In this document: positions 1-8,826 of the stretch, piece after piece
Numbering within the stretch: the stretch's first letter is position 1
How the letters are laid out: each line of letters begins with the position of its first letter
Source of the DNA: a virus
Length of the DNA stretch: 40,887 nucleotides
Strand: one strand, 5' to 3'
Virus record (IMG/VR): IMGVR_UViG_3300045241_000165
Span: 1-40,887 of that record
Made by a program: the position numbers and the translations under genes
The notes under the pieces: model-generated
Databases searched by the model: none
Seen by the model: the letters and a program-made list of their open reading frames with translations, nothing else
What the model was told of the DNA's origin: nothing

Positions 1-127
1 GTCGGTCAGGTACAGCCCGTTCTTCTGGGCGTTGGCCGCGCGCTGGGCGTTTTCGTTCTGCACCGTGGCCAGGTCAGCCGCGCTCTTGGCGGCTGCCGCG
101 TGAGCCTGCTCGACCTGGGCCTGGCTG
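1..127. repeat. Left copy of 127-bp exact terminal repeat
   Basis: Bases 1-127 are identical to 40761-40887. The repeat lies inside an open gene that continues in frame across the join. I read it as the overlap left when a circular or circularly permuted genome is assembled, giving a 40,760-bp circle. Confidence 0.95.
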
Positions 128-540
128 GCAGCAATCGCCGCGTCCGTCTCGGGACCGGTCTTGCCCGTGTTGGGCGCCACCGTCTGGTCAACACCTGTGA
201 CAGTCCAGTCGACCTGGTCCAGGGGCGTACTCGTCACGTCACTGCCGCTCTGCGGCGTCATGGTGACCGTGCGTGTCTCGCCCTTCGGTCCGCTGACCTG
301 AATCGTGTACTGGCCCGGAATGGGAGTGTTGTCTTTGTCCAGCTTCTGGGTGGGCAGCCCGACAGTCTTCCAGCCGTCAGCCGGGTTGAGCCCCATGCTC
401 TGCAGGAAGGCGTCGGTCCCAATGCGGCTCTTGTCGCCACGGTTCGACGGGCTGGTCTGCACCGGGCCGGTGTTGGTGCTGCCGTTGACCGATGGCTCGC
501 CAACGGTGCCGCTGTCGTTAAGCTCGTTCGGTCTACCCAT
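1..540 (-). CDS. N-terminal part of 569-aa Ala/Gln-rich virion protein (split by window edge)
   Basis: The ATG at 540 overlaps the stop of the 1599-aa gene (ATGA). The frame is open to base 1 and continues at 40760, in frame, to the stop at 39591, giving 569 aa in the closed genome. This part holds a Gly/Asn/Thr-rich, probably beta-structured N-terminus (about residues 1-145), then the start of a long Ala/Gln/Asn-rich helical segment. No family is recognised. Its place between the giant ejection-type protein and another Gln-rich protein, upstream of scaffold and capsid genes, suggests an internal virion (ejection) protein. That role is inferred from order and composition only. Confidence 0.75.
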   Translation of the reverse strand, partial: MGRPNELNDSGTVGEPSVNGSTNTGPVQTSPSNRGDKSRIGTDAFLQSMGLNPADGWKTVGLPTQKLDKDNTPIPGQYTIQVSGPKGETRTVTMTPQSGSDVTSTPLDQVDWTVTGVDQTVAPNTGKTGPETDAAIAASQAQVEQAHAAAAKSAADLATVQNENAQRAANAQKNGLYLTD

Positions 541-3500
541 CAGCGACTCCCTACGGGCTGCAGCTTGCCAACCACGGTCTTACCCGCTGCCACTCGTCGA
601 GCGCGCTCCTCGGGTGTGACCATGCGTGTCCATAGTGCAGCGGAACGATCGTCAAAGCGAGACATAATCGACGCCAGCGTCCTGGCCTTTTGCGTGTCGG
701 TCATCTGCTCCCAGGTCGGCGTGTTGATCTGGGCCTGCACCGCCTGGTCGATCAGCTTGCCACGCTCGGTGGCCACCTGGCGCTGCTCATCGTCGGTCAG
801 CGGGATCACCGAGCCGCTGATGGTGACACTGGTGGGCGCCTTAGTCGGGTCGGGGATCTTGTAGCCCTTGCGCTCGAGGTCGGCAATCTGCGTCTCGAGC
901 GCTGACGCTGGCCGCGTCTGCATGCCCACCAGCTCGCCGAAACCGGCGCTCCGCCGCTCCTGGGGCTGACCGCTCGTCATCACTGGCTGCGCCGGCAACT
1001 GGGCCTCCAGGCCGGGGATCTTGGCCTGCTGGCGCGCGACGACCGTGAGCAGCGGGTTGTCGCGCGTCGTGTCGCGCAGGATCGGGTCCCATGCCGCGGT
1101 GGCCTGGTTCAGCGCGCCGCTGTACGGCAGGTAGCGATCGGCGTAGCTGCCGGCGAGCTGGCCGATCGCGCCGCTGGCGTTGCCCTCGCCGACCTGGTTG
1201 AGCGTCTTCACCAGGTCGGCCAGGTAGAACTGGTTGCCCATCGCCTTGCCCATCGCGTTGATCGCGGCGTTGATCTGGTTCGGGTTGGGCTTGTTGCCCT
1301 CTTTCTGCGCGCTCTCATAGATCGCCGCGGGGATGGCCATCGGCAGCGCCCAGGCGCCCCAGCCGCTGTAGTCGTACCACTGGCCGGCGATCTTGACGCC
1401 ACTCGGGTGCTCGGGATCGTCCGGTCCGCGGATGTTGCCGTTGGCGACGTTGGACAGGATCGCCGCGGTGGCCACGCTCTGGGTCAGCCCGTCGCCCAGG
1501 GCCTGGCGCGCAGCGTTGACGTCGCCTTTCTTGAAGGCGATACCGGCACGTGCCATCGCGTCGAGCTCGCCCACCCCGGGAATGCGCTTGAGGCCGATGT
1601 TCCAGATGCGGCCTGGGATAGCTGCGAATGGCACACCGGCGTCCAGCATCATGCCCAGCGCTTGCTTGCCGTAGTCGCCCTTCGCCCCCAGCAGGCTGTT
1701 CTTGAGGCTGGTGATGGCGTGTGCGCCGGGACTGCCGCCCTCTCCGAAGACCGACAGCGAGCCTGCCGTCTGTCCCGCCTTGTCGATCGCCGCCTGGTTC
1801 CTGCTCAGGATGGCACTCGGGCTAAGTCCGGTCGAGGCTCCCTCGCGCAGCGCGCGGCTGCCCTCCTGGCCGGCGCCCATCGCCCAGCCGATGGTGCGGA
1901 AGAAGTCATCGGTAGCCCCCAGCAGGCGCAGGAACGGCGTGTACACCGGCGTGTTGGCGTGCCCCGTTGGCTGATAGGCGGAGCTACCGGACTGCATCGT
2001 CTTGACGAAGTTTGAAAACGCGTCGGGCACCGCCGAAGCAGCCGTCTTGAGCCCGGTCACTGCGTCATCTTCACGGCCACTGAGCGCAGTTGCTAGCGGC
2101 TGGCGCCCGAGTTCGGCTAGCTGGGTCAGGATGTTGGTGAGGTGTGTCTTCGGACCCGAGAGTAAAAAGTCCTTCGTGACCGCACTGGTGAGCTCCGCCG
2201 GTGTGCCACGCCCGCCGGCTGCCGTGAGCAGACTCGGCTGCACCACGCGCAAGCCGCGCACGTCGTTGTACAGTCCGCGCCGCGCCACTCCGACGGCCAC
2301 ACCCGGCGCGGTACTGCTCAGGACACCCGCGGCCACATCACGACCAAAGCGCCCCCATGGGTCAGCTTTGTCCTGGTCGGACATGGTGGCTTCCTGGCTG
2401 GCTACACCTGCCGCAGCGCCGCCCAGGCGTGCGCCCACCCTCGGACTGACCGAGCCGACCTCCGAGCCCTCGCCCGTCAGGAAATCAGCGATTGGGTTAG
2501 CGCTGGCCGCGCGGGTCGTGACATTCCCGACGTCGCTGGCTCCGGACGACGCGGTTTCATCGGTGATCGATGGACCATTCACATCAACACGGTCGACCAC
2601 CCGCGTCATCTGGTCTTTGACCGCGGCGGCCACCTCGCGCAGCTTGTCGACGTCGAGCGTGCCGGCGGTGTCGGTCAGGAAGTCGCCTACCGGGCCTTTG
2701 GCCAGGTCGGACATGATGTCCTCGACGCTGGAGCGCGCCCACCGGCCAGCTGCCGAGATAGCCAGGCGCTGGGACGCCAGCTTGTCGCCTACGGCGGCCG
2801 CGACGCGCAGCTGGTTGGTCGGTACCGCCGCGCGACCTGCGGCACGACCGCCCGCGCCGGCGGCACCACCTGCGAAGCGCTCCTCGGCGCCCACCGGCAC
2901 CAGGAAGTTGGCAGCCTGGCCGACGATGTCCGCGAGGGGAGTGGGGCCCAGGAACGGCAGATTGACCGTCTGGTTGGCGGGCAAAATACGGCTGGTCTTG
3001 AGGAACGCGGACAGCGGGCCGCTCAGGTCGGGGGCCTGGGCACCGGGCGGCGCCGGCGCATTCAGGATGCCCTCGCGGATGTCATCAGGCAGCTGCCGCC
3101 CCGTGGCGCCCTCCACGGCATTCACGCCCAGCGCGTAGGGGCTCTGCTGCTGGCTCTGCTGGTTGGCCGCGTCATTGGCATCGCGCAGGCTCTGGCCCAG
3201 CGTCTGCAGGTTGTCGGGCGCGCTCTGGATGTCGCGAAGGTTGTCGCCGATCGTCCCGCCGGCCGGCGATGGCGCGATGTCTAGGGTGCGCTGGATGGCC
3301 TGCCCGGTATCGGAGCTGCCCGCGTCGCTCAGCGCCTGGCGCGTGGTGTCTAGAAAGCTGAAGTTGCGCGGGTTGAGCAGATCCTGACGCGTCTTCTCGG
3401 TCTCGGCCGCCACCTGGTCGCGCCAGGTCTGGTTCCGCTTCGCGGCGTCCTGCGTCTCCTGGTTCAGCTGGTCCTGGCTGGCGCGCAGCTGGTTCTGCGC

Positions 3501-5339
3501 CTGCAGCAGCGCGGTGGCTCCGCTCGTCTTGAGCTCATCGGCGCGGTTGGCTATGGCAGTGCTGGCACCCGTCACGCCGGAGAGTGCCTGGCTGCCCGCC
3601 GAGCTCAGCGCATCCCCAGCGGAACTCACTGCATTGGAAGCTGTACTTCCAAGGTTGCTCGCCGCGTCTCCTACGGCCTGCTGGAACTGGCTGTAGACCT
3701 GCTGTGCTCTGGCGATCTCACCCGCTGCCAGGTCCTCGCGCGGTCGCTCGAACTTGTTGACGATGGCCGTTACCGCGTCGTTGCCGGTCAGGCCACTGGC
3801 GACGCTCGAAACCTGGTTGAGCCAGTAGTCGAGGCCGGGCGGCGTCCAGGACCAGGCCGGCGCGTTGTCACCCTGCTGCTTGATGATGTCTGCACCGGCA
3901 CCGTTGCCGTACCAGGACGCGGGCCCAAAGCTGATGTTGCCCTCGCCGGGTAGCTTCCAGTGCGAGCCGGGATCGGTGTTCAGCCCCTCCTGGTTGGCCA
4001 CCGCCAGCACAGCGGCCGGGTCCAGCCCGAAGTCTTTGGCGCGCTTCTGCACGTAGGCGATGACGCCGTTTTTGTCGAGCATCTTGGTGGGGTCGGGCGG
4101 GCTCCAGCCACCTTGATCACTCTGGCTGCCATGGCTGGTCGCCTGGTTCACCGCCGAACTCACGGGCCCCTGACCGCCGGTACTGGGCACGTTCGGGTTG
4201 TCCGCGAACAGCGCACCTTGCAGCTTGCCCATGCGCGCCTCCATCTGCGCGGGGGTCATCCACTCGCTGCCGCCGCGCAGGTCGAGGCCCGAACGTCCCA
4301 CGTGAAACGCTCCGGTGTCGGGGTTGAAACCGTCTGCCATGAAGTAGTGGCCGGGCGTGCTGATGGTCACCGGGTTGCCAGTAGTGGCTTCCCGCGCGAT
4401 AGCGTCCCAGTTGGCACCGACCATGTGGGTGCTGATGCCGAGCTTGTCCATCAGCGCTTTCTCGGAGCCGATGCCGGCCATGCCGTTGGCGCTGGTCCAG
4501 CCCACGCTGGTGGCCAGGTCGACGGCCTCGCGGAGCGTGGGGTTGCGGCCGTAAAACTGAGCGAAGCGCACGGCTGCCGCGGGCCCACATGCTGCGTAGG
4601 CTTCGGCAGCCGTCAGCTGCGGATTGTTTTCGGGGAGCTGGCTGGTGCCCATCACCGCGTCGGTGTTGCGCTGGTCGACGCCCAGCACGTCGCTCGGCCC
4701 ACCAGGCTGACTGGCCGGCTCGCTGGTGACCGCGTGCACTGCCTGGTCGAGCTCTCTGGCTTTCTGGTCGATGAGCCCACCCAGCGCCTGGCCTGAGCCG
4801 GTGGTCGCCTGCGACGCGAGCGTGCCCAGGTTGCTGGCCACGCCGCCGATCGCCTGCCCGACGCCGCTGCGCTGCTGGTTGACGAACTGGTCGAACTGGT
4901 CGAGCGCGTCCTGGTTGACGGGCGCCGGCGCCGGCTGTGACAGGTCCGGCGCCGGCGCCGGACCTGTGTCGGGTGAGGCCGGTCCGGTGTCTGGTGGGGG
5001 TTGGGTGTCAGGCGTGGCGGGTTGCGTAGAAACCGGGCTTACGGGTGCGCTGGGTTGGACTGTGACCTGGGGCTGAGCCTGGTCGGCCTGCGTTTGAGCG
5101 GCCAGCTTGGCGGCTGCCGCCTGCCGCTGCTGGTCAGCCCATTGGTCGAACTGCGCCACGTTGGCGTTGATCTGCTGGCCGGCGCCGCTGAGTGCCTGGC
5201 CGGCCTGGTTGGCGGTGGCGCTGACCTGAGCGGCGGCCGCGTTGGCAGCGTCCTCGGCAGCTTTCTTTTGCTGCTCGCGCCACTGGTCAAACTCGCTGAT
5301 GCGCGCATCGGGCGCGTCATCGCTCAGCAGGAACGGCAC
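540..5339 (-). CDS. 1599-aa multidomain ejection protein: papain-like peptidase + lysozyme domain
   Basis: The largest gene; GTG start three bases after the 174-aa gene. Residues 17-24, 63-72 and 148-156 carry an FDQW/F-x2-QQ motif repeated three times in Ala/Gln-rich helical sequence, followed by a Pro-rich linker. Residues about 240-375 look like a C39/papain-like cysteine peptidase: ACGPAAAV with Cys251 and PGHYFMADG with His331. Residues about 415-550 look like a phage lysozyme/transglycosylase: ANQEG with candidate Glu451, then NKFERP. The C-terminal 1000 residues are Ala-rich with hydrophobic stretches and a FLLSGPKTHLTN segment (1058-1069) of a type seen in large phage injection proteins. 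Likely role: ejected with the DNA, opening peptidoglycan and forming a conduit, like T7 gp16. The stop overlaps the 569-aa gene start. Confidence 0.8.
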   Translation of the reverse strand: MPFLLSDDAPDARISEFDQWREQQKKAAEDAANAAAAQVSATANQAGQALSGAGQQINANVAQFDQWADQQRQAAAAKLAAQTQADQAQPQVTVQPSAPVSPVSTQPATPDTQPPPDTGPASPDTGPAPAPDLSQPAPAPVNQDALDQFDQFVNQQRSGVGQAIGGVASNLGTLASQATTGSGQALGGLIDQKARELDQAVHAVTSEPASQPGGPSDVLGVDQRNTDAVMGTSQLPENNPQLTAAEAYAACGPAAAVRFAQFYGRNPTLREAVDLATSVGWTSANGMAGIGSEKALMDKLGISTHMVGANWDAIAREATTGNPVTISTPGHYFMADGFNPDTGAFHVGRSGLDLRGGSEWMTPAQMEARMGKLQGALFADNPNVPSTGGQGPVSSAVNQATSHGSQSDQGGWSPPDPTKMLDKNGVIAYVQKRAKDFGLDPAAVLAVANQEGLNTDPGSHWKLPGEGNISFGPASWYGNGAGADIIKQQGDNAPAWSWTPPGLDYWLNQVSSVASGLTGNDAVTAIVNKFERPREDLAAGEIARAQQVYSQFQQAVGDAASNLGSTASNAVSSAGDALSSAGSQALSGVTGASTAIANRADELKTSGATALLQAQNQLRASQDQLNQETQDAAKRNQTWRDQVAAETEKTRQDLLNPRNFSFLDTTRQALSDAGSSDTGQAIQRTLDIAPSPAGGTIGDNLRDIQSAPDNLQTLGQSLRDANDAANQQSQQQSPYALGVNAVEGATGRQLPDDIREGILNAPAPPGAQAPDLSGPLSAFLKTSRILPANQTVNLPFLGPTPLADIVGQAANFLVPVGAEERFAGGAAGAGGRAAGRAAVPTNQLRVAAAVGDKLASQRLAISAAGRWARSSVEDIMSDLAKGPVGDFLTDTAGTLDVDKLREVAAAVKDQMTRVVDRVDVNGPSITDETASSGASDVGNVTTRAASANPIADFLTGEGSEVGSVSPRVGARLGGAAAGVASQEATMSDQDKADPWGRFGRDVAAGVLSSTAPGVAVGVARRGLYNDVRGLRVVQPSLLTAAGGRGTPAELTSAVTKDFLLSGPKTHLTNILTQLAELGRQPLATALSGREDDAVTGLKTAASAVPDAFSNFVKTMQSGSSAYQPTGHANTPVYTPFLRLLGATDDFFRTIGWAMGAGQEGSRALREGASTGLSPSAILSRNQAAIDKAGQTAGSLSVFGEGGSPGAHAITSLKNSLLGAKGDYGKQALGMMLDAGVPFAAIPGRIWNIGLKRIPGVGELDAMARAGIAFKKGDVNAARQALGDGLTQSVATAAILSNVANGNIRGPDDPEHPSGVKIAGQWYDYSGWGAWALPMAIPAAIYESAQKEGNKPNPNQINAAINAMGKAMGNQFYLADLVKTLNQVGEGNASGAIGQLAGSYADRYLPYSGALNQATAAWDPILRDTTRDNPLLTVVARQQAKIPGLEAQLPAQPVMTSGQPQERRSAGFGELVGMQTRPASALETQIADLERKGYKIPDPTKAPTSVTISGSVIPLTDDEQRQVATERGKLIDQAVQAQINTPTWEQMTDTQKARTLASIMSRFDDRSAALWTRMVTPEERARRVAAGKTVVGKLQPVGSR

Positions 5340-5342
5340 GCG

Positions 5343-5867
5343 CTACATGCTCGGGGCTGTGAACGGGCCGGGTGGCGCCGCGGCCTGCTGCTGCTGGATG
5401 GCCGCCAGCGCGGCGGTCACCAGCGACGGGTCCATCGCTCCAGCCGGCGGCACAGCGGGAGCGGGCGCGGGCATCACTGGTGCCGCCGCGGGAGGTGGCA
5501 CCGCCGGGGATGCTAGCGCGGCCATCGGGCTGGGCGGGGCGATGGCTTGCTCGGCGGCCGGCGGTGCCAGTTCGGGTGGGAGCGCCGCGGCGGGCAGGTT
5601 TTCGGGGAGCTGCATGCCGATGCCCTCGGCGACGCGCAGGAACTGCCGCGGATCGCGCGTCGCCTCGGACGCGAGCCAGTCACGGTCACCTTGCTGGAGC
5701 TTCTGGCGGTACATCGCGCGCAGCTGGTCCTCGCTCACGTTGCTCACGTCTGGCTCACGCGCGGCCGCCTGCTGGCCGAAGAGCTGGTTCCCGATGACCT
5801 CGGCGTCGCGGCTGACCTCCTCGGTGATCTGGTCGCGCAGCAGGGAGACCTCGTTCTGGCTGGGCAT
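5343..5867 (-). CDS. Pro/Ala-rich 174-aa protein downstream of portal
   Basis: ATG at 5867, three bases after the preceding stop. The N-terminal 100 residues are charged and helical (RDQITEEVSRDAEVIG). The C-terminal 75 residues are almost all Pro, Ala, Met and Gln. No family is recognised. It sits between the portal and the giant ejection protein, so a minor virion component or assembly factor is likely. That is inference from context. Confidence 0.7.
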   Translation of the reverse strand: MPSQNEVSLLRDQITEEVSRDAEVIGNQLFGQQAAAREPDVSNVSEDQLRAMYRQKLQQGDRDWLASEATRDPRQFLRVAEGIGMQLPENLPAAALPPELAPPAAEQAIAPPSPMAALASPAVPPPAAAPVMPAPAPAVPPAGAMDPSLVTAALAAIQQQQAAAPPGPFTAPSM

Positions 5868-5870
5868 CAG

Positions 5871-6065
5871 TTAGAAACCCCAGCCTCGGGACGCCATCTT
5901 GGGAGCGTCCGGGGACTTACGTACCCAGAACTCACGCCAGAAATGGCGCTGTTCGGGGTCCGGCACCCACAGGACCGCCGCGAACTGGTCAAAGCTGGAG
6001 GGTGTGGCCTGGACCGTGTCCACTCTTCCAGCCTGCAACTGGACCACCTCTTCGTCATCGGGCAT
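5871..6065 (-). CDS. 64-aa hypothetical protein coupled to portal
   Basis: The ATG at 6065 shares bases with the portal stop (ATGA), and the stop TAA lies three bases before the next ATG. The protein has an acidic N-terminus (MPDDEEVVQLQ) and an aromatic, basic middle (RHFWREFWVRK). No family is recognised. Tight coupling and co-orientation are the main support. Confidence 0.65.
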   Translation of the reverse strand: MPDDEEVVQLQAGRVDTVQATPSSFDQFAAVLWVPDPEQRHFWREFWVRKSPDAPKMASRGWGF

Positions 6066-8065
6066 CAGCCGTACCGCACTGTCTGCTGGGCGGCGGGCAG
6101 GCCACCCGCTGGGATGCCGCCACCCGCCGCCTGTGCCGCGCCGGCCATGACGGCGGGGCCCGGTGGAGCGTTGACCCCCGCGCCGTTGGGCGCGGCGGCG
6201 AGCGCGGCCATATCGGGCACGGCTGGTTGACCCTCAAAGACACCTGGTGCACCAGGCGCTGGAGCGCCGTTCGGCGCTCCGCCAGGGGTTCCTTGAGTCT
6301 GGTCCGGCGTGACGCCACGTTGTGCCAGCTCGGTGGCCTGCTGCGCCAGCTGCAGGATGTCGCCGCGGCCGGCGAACATGAACACCTGGCTATCCAGCCA
6401 CTTCTGGTACTGCTCCGTCTGGCGGATGCGATCGCGCTCTTTGCTGCGGCGGATCTCGTCGGGGTTGTCGCCCAGGTACTCGATCGCCTCGTCGCTGCCC
6501 CACGTGCCGGCGGCCAGGCGCTCATGGGCGTAGCGCGCCCGCATCATGTCGTCGGTGGGCAGCTGCTGCTGCACCTCCCACTGGATGCGCACCGGCCGCT
6601 CGAAGTCCTTGGGCCCCAGGCCGATATAGCCGCCGTTGCCGGCGTTGTCCTCGCCCTCCGGCGCCGAGTAGCCGACGTAGATCTTCTCTTTGACCTTATA
6701 GCGCGCCAGGTCCCACAGCTTTTCGGTCTGGCCCTTGAGCAGCGTCTGCAGGCCTCGGCTGACGGGTGAGACGCGGGTGCGCGAGTAGCTCAGCACCTGG
6801 CTGATGGCGAAGCCGGCCCCTTCCATGCCGCCCAGCGTGGTCACCTTGGGGCTCTCCAGCTGGGCGATGGCCTGGTCGATCAGGCTCATGTGCTTTTCCA
6901 GCGTCGCCGCGTCGGGGTACTCGATCCGCGACAGTTGCCGACCGGGCCCGTTGTTGATGATCTCGCCTGGCAGTGGCCCAGGGTCGCGCTCGCGCGGCTT
7001 GCCGTCGTTGCCGATGACCGGCGCCGCGGTGGAGTCGCCGAAGGATTGCAGCGGCGAGAGCAGGTCGCGCGCGACGTACTGCGCATGCATGGCGCGGAGG
7101 TACTGGCGGTACTTGACCAGCCACAGCTTCGTCTGGCTGATGCCCCATCCCACCTTGCGGTTGCGCCAGTAGCTCATCCACAGGCCCGGTCCGAAGTCGT
7201 ACGGCACGCCGAACGGGTAGCCGTGCTCGAACTGCTTGACGATCGCCGCAGTGGGGTGGCCCTTGTAGTTGCTGCCGGCCACCGACCAGGTGCACCACTG
7301 CTCGTCCCAGTGCTCCTGCATGGCGATCGAGTACGGCAGCGTGCGCGGATTGTTCTCGGCCTGGGGTCGGCCCAGCTCCTCGGGCACGATGTTGCCGTCG
7401 CCGTCGAGGCCCAGCGAGTAGCGGCGGAACGTTGAGCGCAGCGGCCGCTCGGTGACCTCGAGCACCTCGACCAGCCGTCCACCCGAGAACACCGGGTACA
7501 CACACCGCGGATCGACGTACATCCAGCAGAACGGCGGGCCGGCGCCCTTCTTGGCGTCCTCGGTGGCGTGGTCATATCTGGTGTACGCCTCGAGCCCGTC
7601 GCGTGTCTTGGGCGTCTCGAGGCCATAGCGCACGTCCCACGCGTCGCGGGTGAACAGGATCTTGCTCCACGCGCCGCCGTCATTCAGCGCGGAGTCGGTG
7701 CACTGCGCCATCGTGTCCTGGCCGGGCTCGCGCGTGCCGCACTCCCAGAGCGTCTCTTCGGTCCAGTGCTCGCGCAGGCTGGCGTTGGTCTGCGCCGTGT
7801 CGCCCTCGCCCGCCTTGAGCGTGAGTTTCGGGCGCTCCATGGTCATGATGGCCGCCTGCTGGAACGCCTCCTCGGTGACGTCCGGGTCGCGCGGGTCGAC
7901 GTTGACCAGGGTGTAGCGCTTGTCCGCGCCCTCCATCGCCGGCACGCGCATCTCGCGCTGCTTGCGCGCGTCGTCGAGTTGCCGATCGTCGTCGAGGTAC
8001 AGCTCGCTGAGCTCGGTGTTGAGCCCGCGGATGTACTCGGCCGTGGGCGGCTTGAGGTCAGCCAT
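6065..8065 (-). CDS. Portal protein (666 aa)
   Basis: Forms the dodecameric ring at the capsid vertex through which DNA enters and leaves. Length, acidic-helical N-terminus, mixed alpha/beta core and Gln/Pro/Gly/Ala-rich C-terminal tail (from about residue 590) fit portals of short-tailed phages. The gene lies two genes after the large terminase and upstream of scaffold and capsid. The assignment rests on size, order and overall sequence character (for example long helical regions such as LEKHMSLIDQAIAQLESPK in the crown/stem part), not on a single diagnostic motif. The ATG at 8065 overlaps the end of the prim-pol gene by 8 bp. It could in principle be another large virion protein, but no better portal candidate exists in the genome. 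Confidence 0.8.
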   Translation of the reverse strand: MADLKPPTAEYIRGLNTELSELYLDDDRQLDDARKQREMRVPAMEGADKRYTLVNVDPRDPDVTEEAFQQAAIMTMERPKLTLKAGEGDTAQTNASLREHWTEETLWECGTREPGQDTMAQCTDSALNDGGAWSKILFTRDAWDVRYGLETPKTRDGLEAYTRYDHATEDAKKGAGPPFCWMYVDPRCVYPVFSGGRLVEVLEVTERPLRSTFRRYSLGLDGDGNIVPEELGRPQAENNPRTLPYSIAMQEHWDEQWCTWSVAGSNYKGHPTAAIVKQFEHGYPFGVPYDFGPGLWMSYWRNRKVGWGISQTKLWLVKYRQYLRAMHAQYVARDLLSPLQSFGDSTAAPVIGNDGKPRERDPGPLPGEIINNGPGRQLSRIEYPDAATLEKHMSLIDQAIAQLESPKVTTLGGMEGAGFAISQVLSYSRTRVSPVSRGLQTLLKGQTEKLWDLARYKVKEKIYVGYSAPEGEDNAGNGGYIGLGPKDFERPVRIQWEVQQQLPTDDMMRARYAHERLAAGTWGSDEAIEYLGDNPDEIRRSKERDRIRQTEQYQKWLDSQVFMFAGRGDILQLAQQATELAQRGVTPDQTQGTPGGAPNGAPAPGAPGVFEGQPAVPDMAALAAAPNGAGVNAPPGPAVMAGAAQAAGGGIPAGGLPAAQQTVRYG

Positions 8066-8675
8066 TGCGCATGCCCTGCTGGAGCCAGCGCTGCCACGTG
8101 TCGTACAGGCGTGGGCTCGGACGGATCTCGGTCGGCGTGCCAGGGATGTGCTGGCCGGTGACCGTCAGAAAGCGGCGGCGGGTGTACATCTCGACCCAGT
8201 CGCGCCGCCGGCGCCCCTCCGGCAGGTGGCCACGGACAAAAATACGCAGACCGTCGCCACTGGGCGTGGTCTCGGAGTACGTGTTCAGGTCGGACATGAT
8301 CCTGGCCGCGTGGGCGCGGTGCTCGCTGATGTGGTCCAGATCGACGCCGACCAGGCCCCAGCGCTCGTCCAGCGCGAAGCTGATGCCGGACCAGTCACCC
8401 GCCTGGTACGCCTCGAGCGCGTCGGTGAACGAGCACCAGGTGCTGGGGTCGCTCGGCTCAGCCTTGTCGCCATTGGGCTGGTAGGGCGGTTTGGACCAGC
8501 GGTTGTTTTCGTACTCGTAGCGCCACACGGCCCAGGCCTGATGGTGGCGGAGCTCGCCGGGGATCTGCCACGGCGACACCTTGAGCGGTCCGTTCGCGGG
8601 GGGCGCTTTCTGAGGTGCGCGCCCCCTGGGCGTCACGAGCTGCTCTAGCCACCTGGGAGTCGCGCTGAGGCTCAC
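8058..8675 (-). CDS. Stand-alone primase-polymerase (AEP) domain protein, 205 aa
   Basis: Archaeo-eukaryotic primase type domain like the N-terminal part of NrS-1-type phage polymerases. Visible motifs: GVDLDH with the metal-binding pair Asp112/Asp114, TPSGDGLRIF (137-146), VEMYTRRRFLTVTG (161-174) with Glu162. The N-terminal WAVWRYEYENNRWSKPPYQP is also typical of the family. It should synthesise RNA/DNA primers or short DNA tracts. Most relatives are fused to a helicase; here the protein ends right after the prim-pol domain and no helicase or DNA polymerase gene is present. The gene sits in the packaging/structural block between terminase and portal, far from the other replication genes. 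GTG start at 8675, no clear ribosome binding site. Confidence 0.75.
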   Translation of the reverse strand: MSLSATPRWLEQLVTPRGRAPQKAPPANGPLKVSPWQIPGELRHHQAWAVWRYEYENNRWSKPPYQPNGDKAEPSDPSTWCSFTDALEAYQAGDWSGISFALDERWGLVGVDLDHISEHRAHAARIMSDLNTYSETTPSGDGLRIFVRGHLPEGRRRRDWVEMYTRRRFLTVTGQHIPGTPTEIRPSPRLYDTWQRWLQQGMRNG

Positions 8676-8706
8676 CGTGTCACGCGCGAGTGTAGCGCCA
8701 CGTCAC

Positions 8707-8749
8707 CGTGAAACATTACACCGCAATGTTTCACGGCCAATGTTTCACG
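8707..8749. promoter_or_regulatory. Three 11-bp half-sites upstream of the moron (parS-like half-sites)
   Basis: CGTGAAACATT (8707-8717) faces AATGTTTCACG (8725-8735) as a perfect 11-bp inverted repeat with a 7-bp centre. A third copy, AATGTTTCACG, follows at 8739-8749 just upstream of the -10 box at 8761. The core TGTTTCAC is the half-site of bacterial parS, but the arms point outward, so no complete parS is present. It probably serves as an operator for the plus-strand gene at 8827. Confidence 0.7.
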
Positions 8750-8760
8750 CCGGCGTGGGA

Positions 8761-8766
8761 TATAGT
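8761..8766 (+). promoter_or_regulatory. -10 box of moron promoter
   Basis: TATAGT inside GATATAGTC, the same -10 context found at the 24.6-kb promoter. No good -35 is visible at 16-18 bp; the half-site at 8739-8749 occupies that position, so an activator or repressor may bind there. Expected start near 8773, about 54 nt before the ATG. Confidence 0.55.
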
Positions 8767-8826
8767 CGGCGCCCCGGCCCAGGGAGCGGGCCGAGTCACC
8801 TCGCACAACGAAGGGCAATCTTCGCC

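Noticed and set aside
2002-3138. Plus-strand 378-aa open frame inside the giant ejection gene
   Set aside because: Ser/Arg/Pro-rich shadow with no ribosome binding site.
8707-8749. Complete parS centromere
   Set aside because: Half-sites match but are arranged outward or as direct repeats; no TGTTTCAC-GTGAAACA dyad is present and the genome has no ParA/ParB genes.
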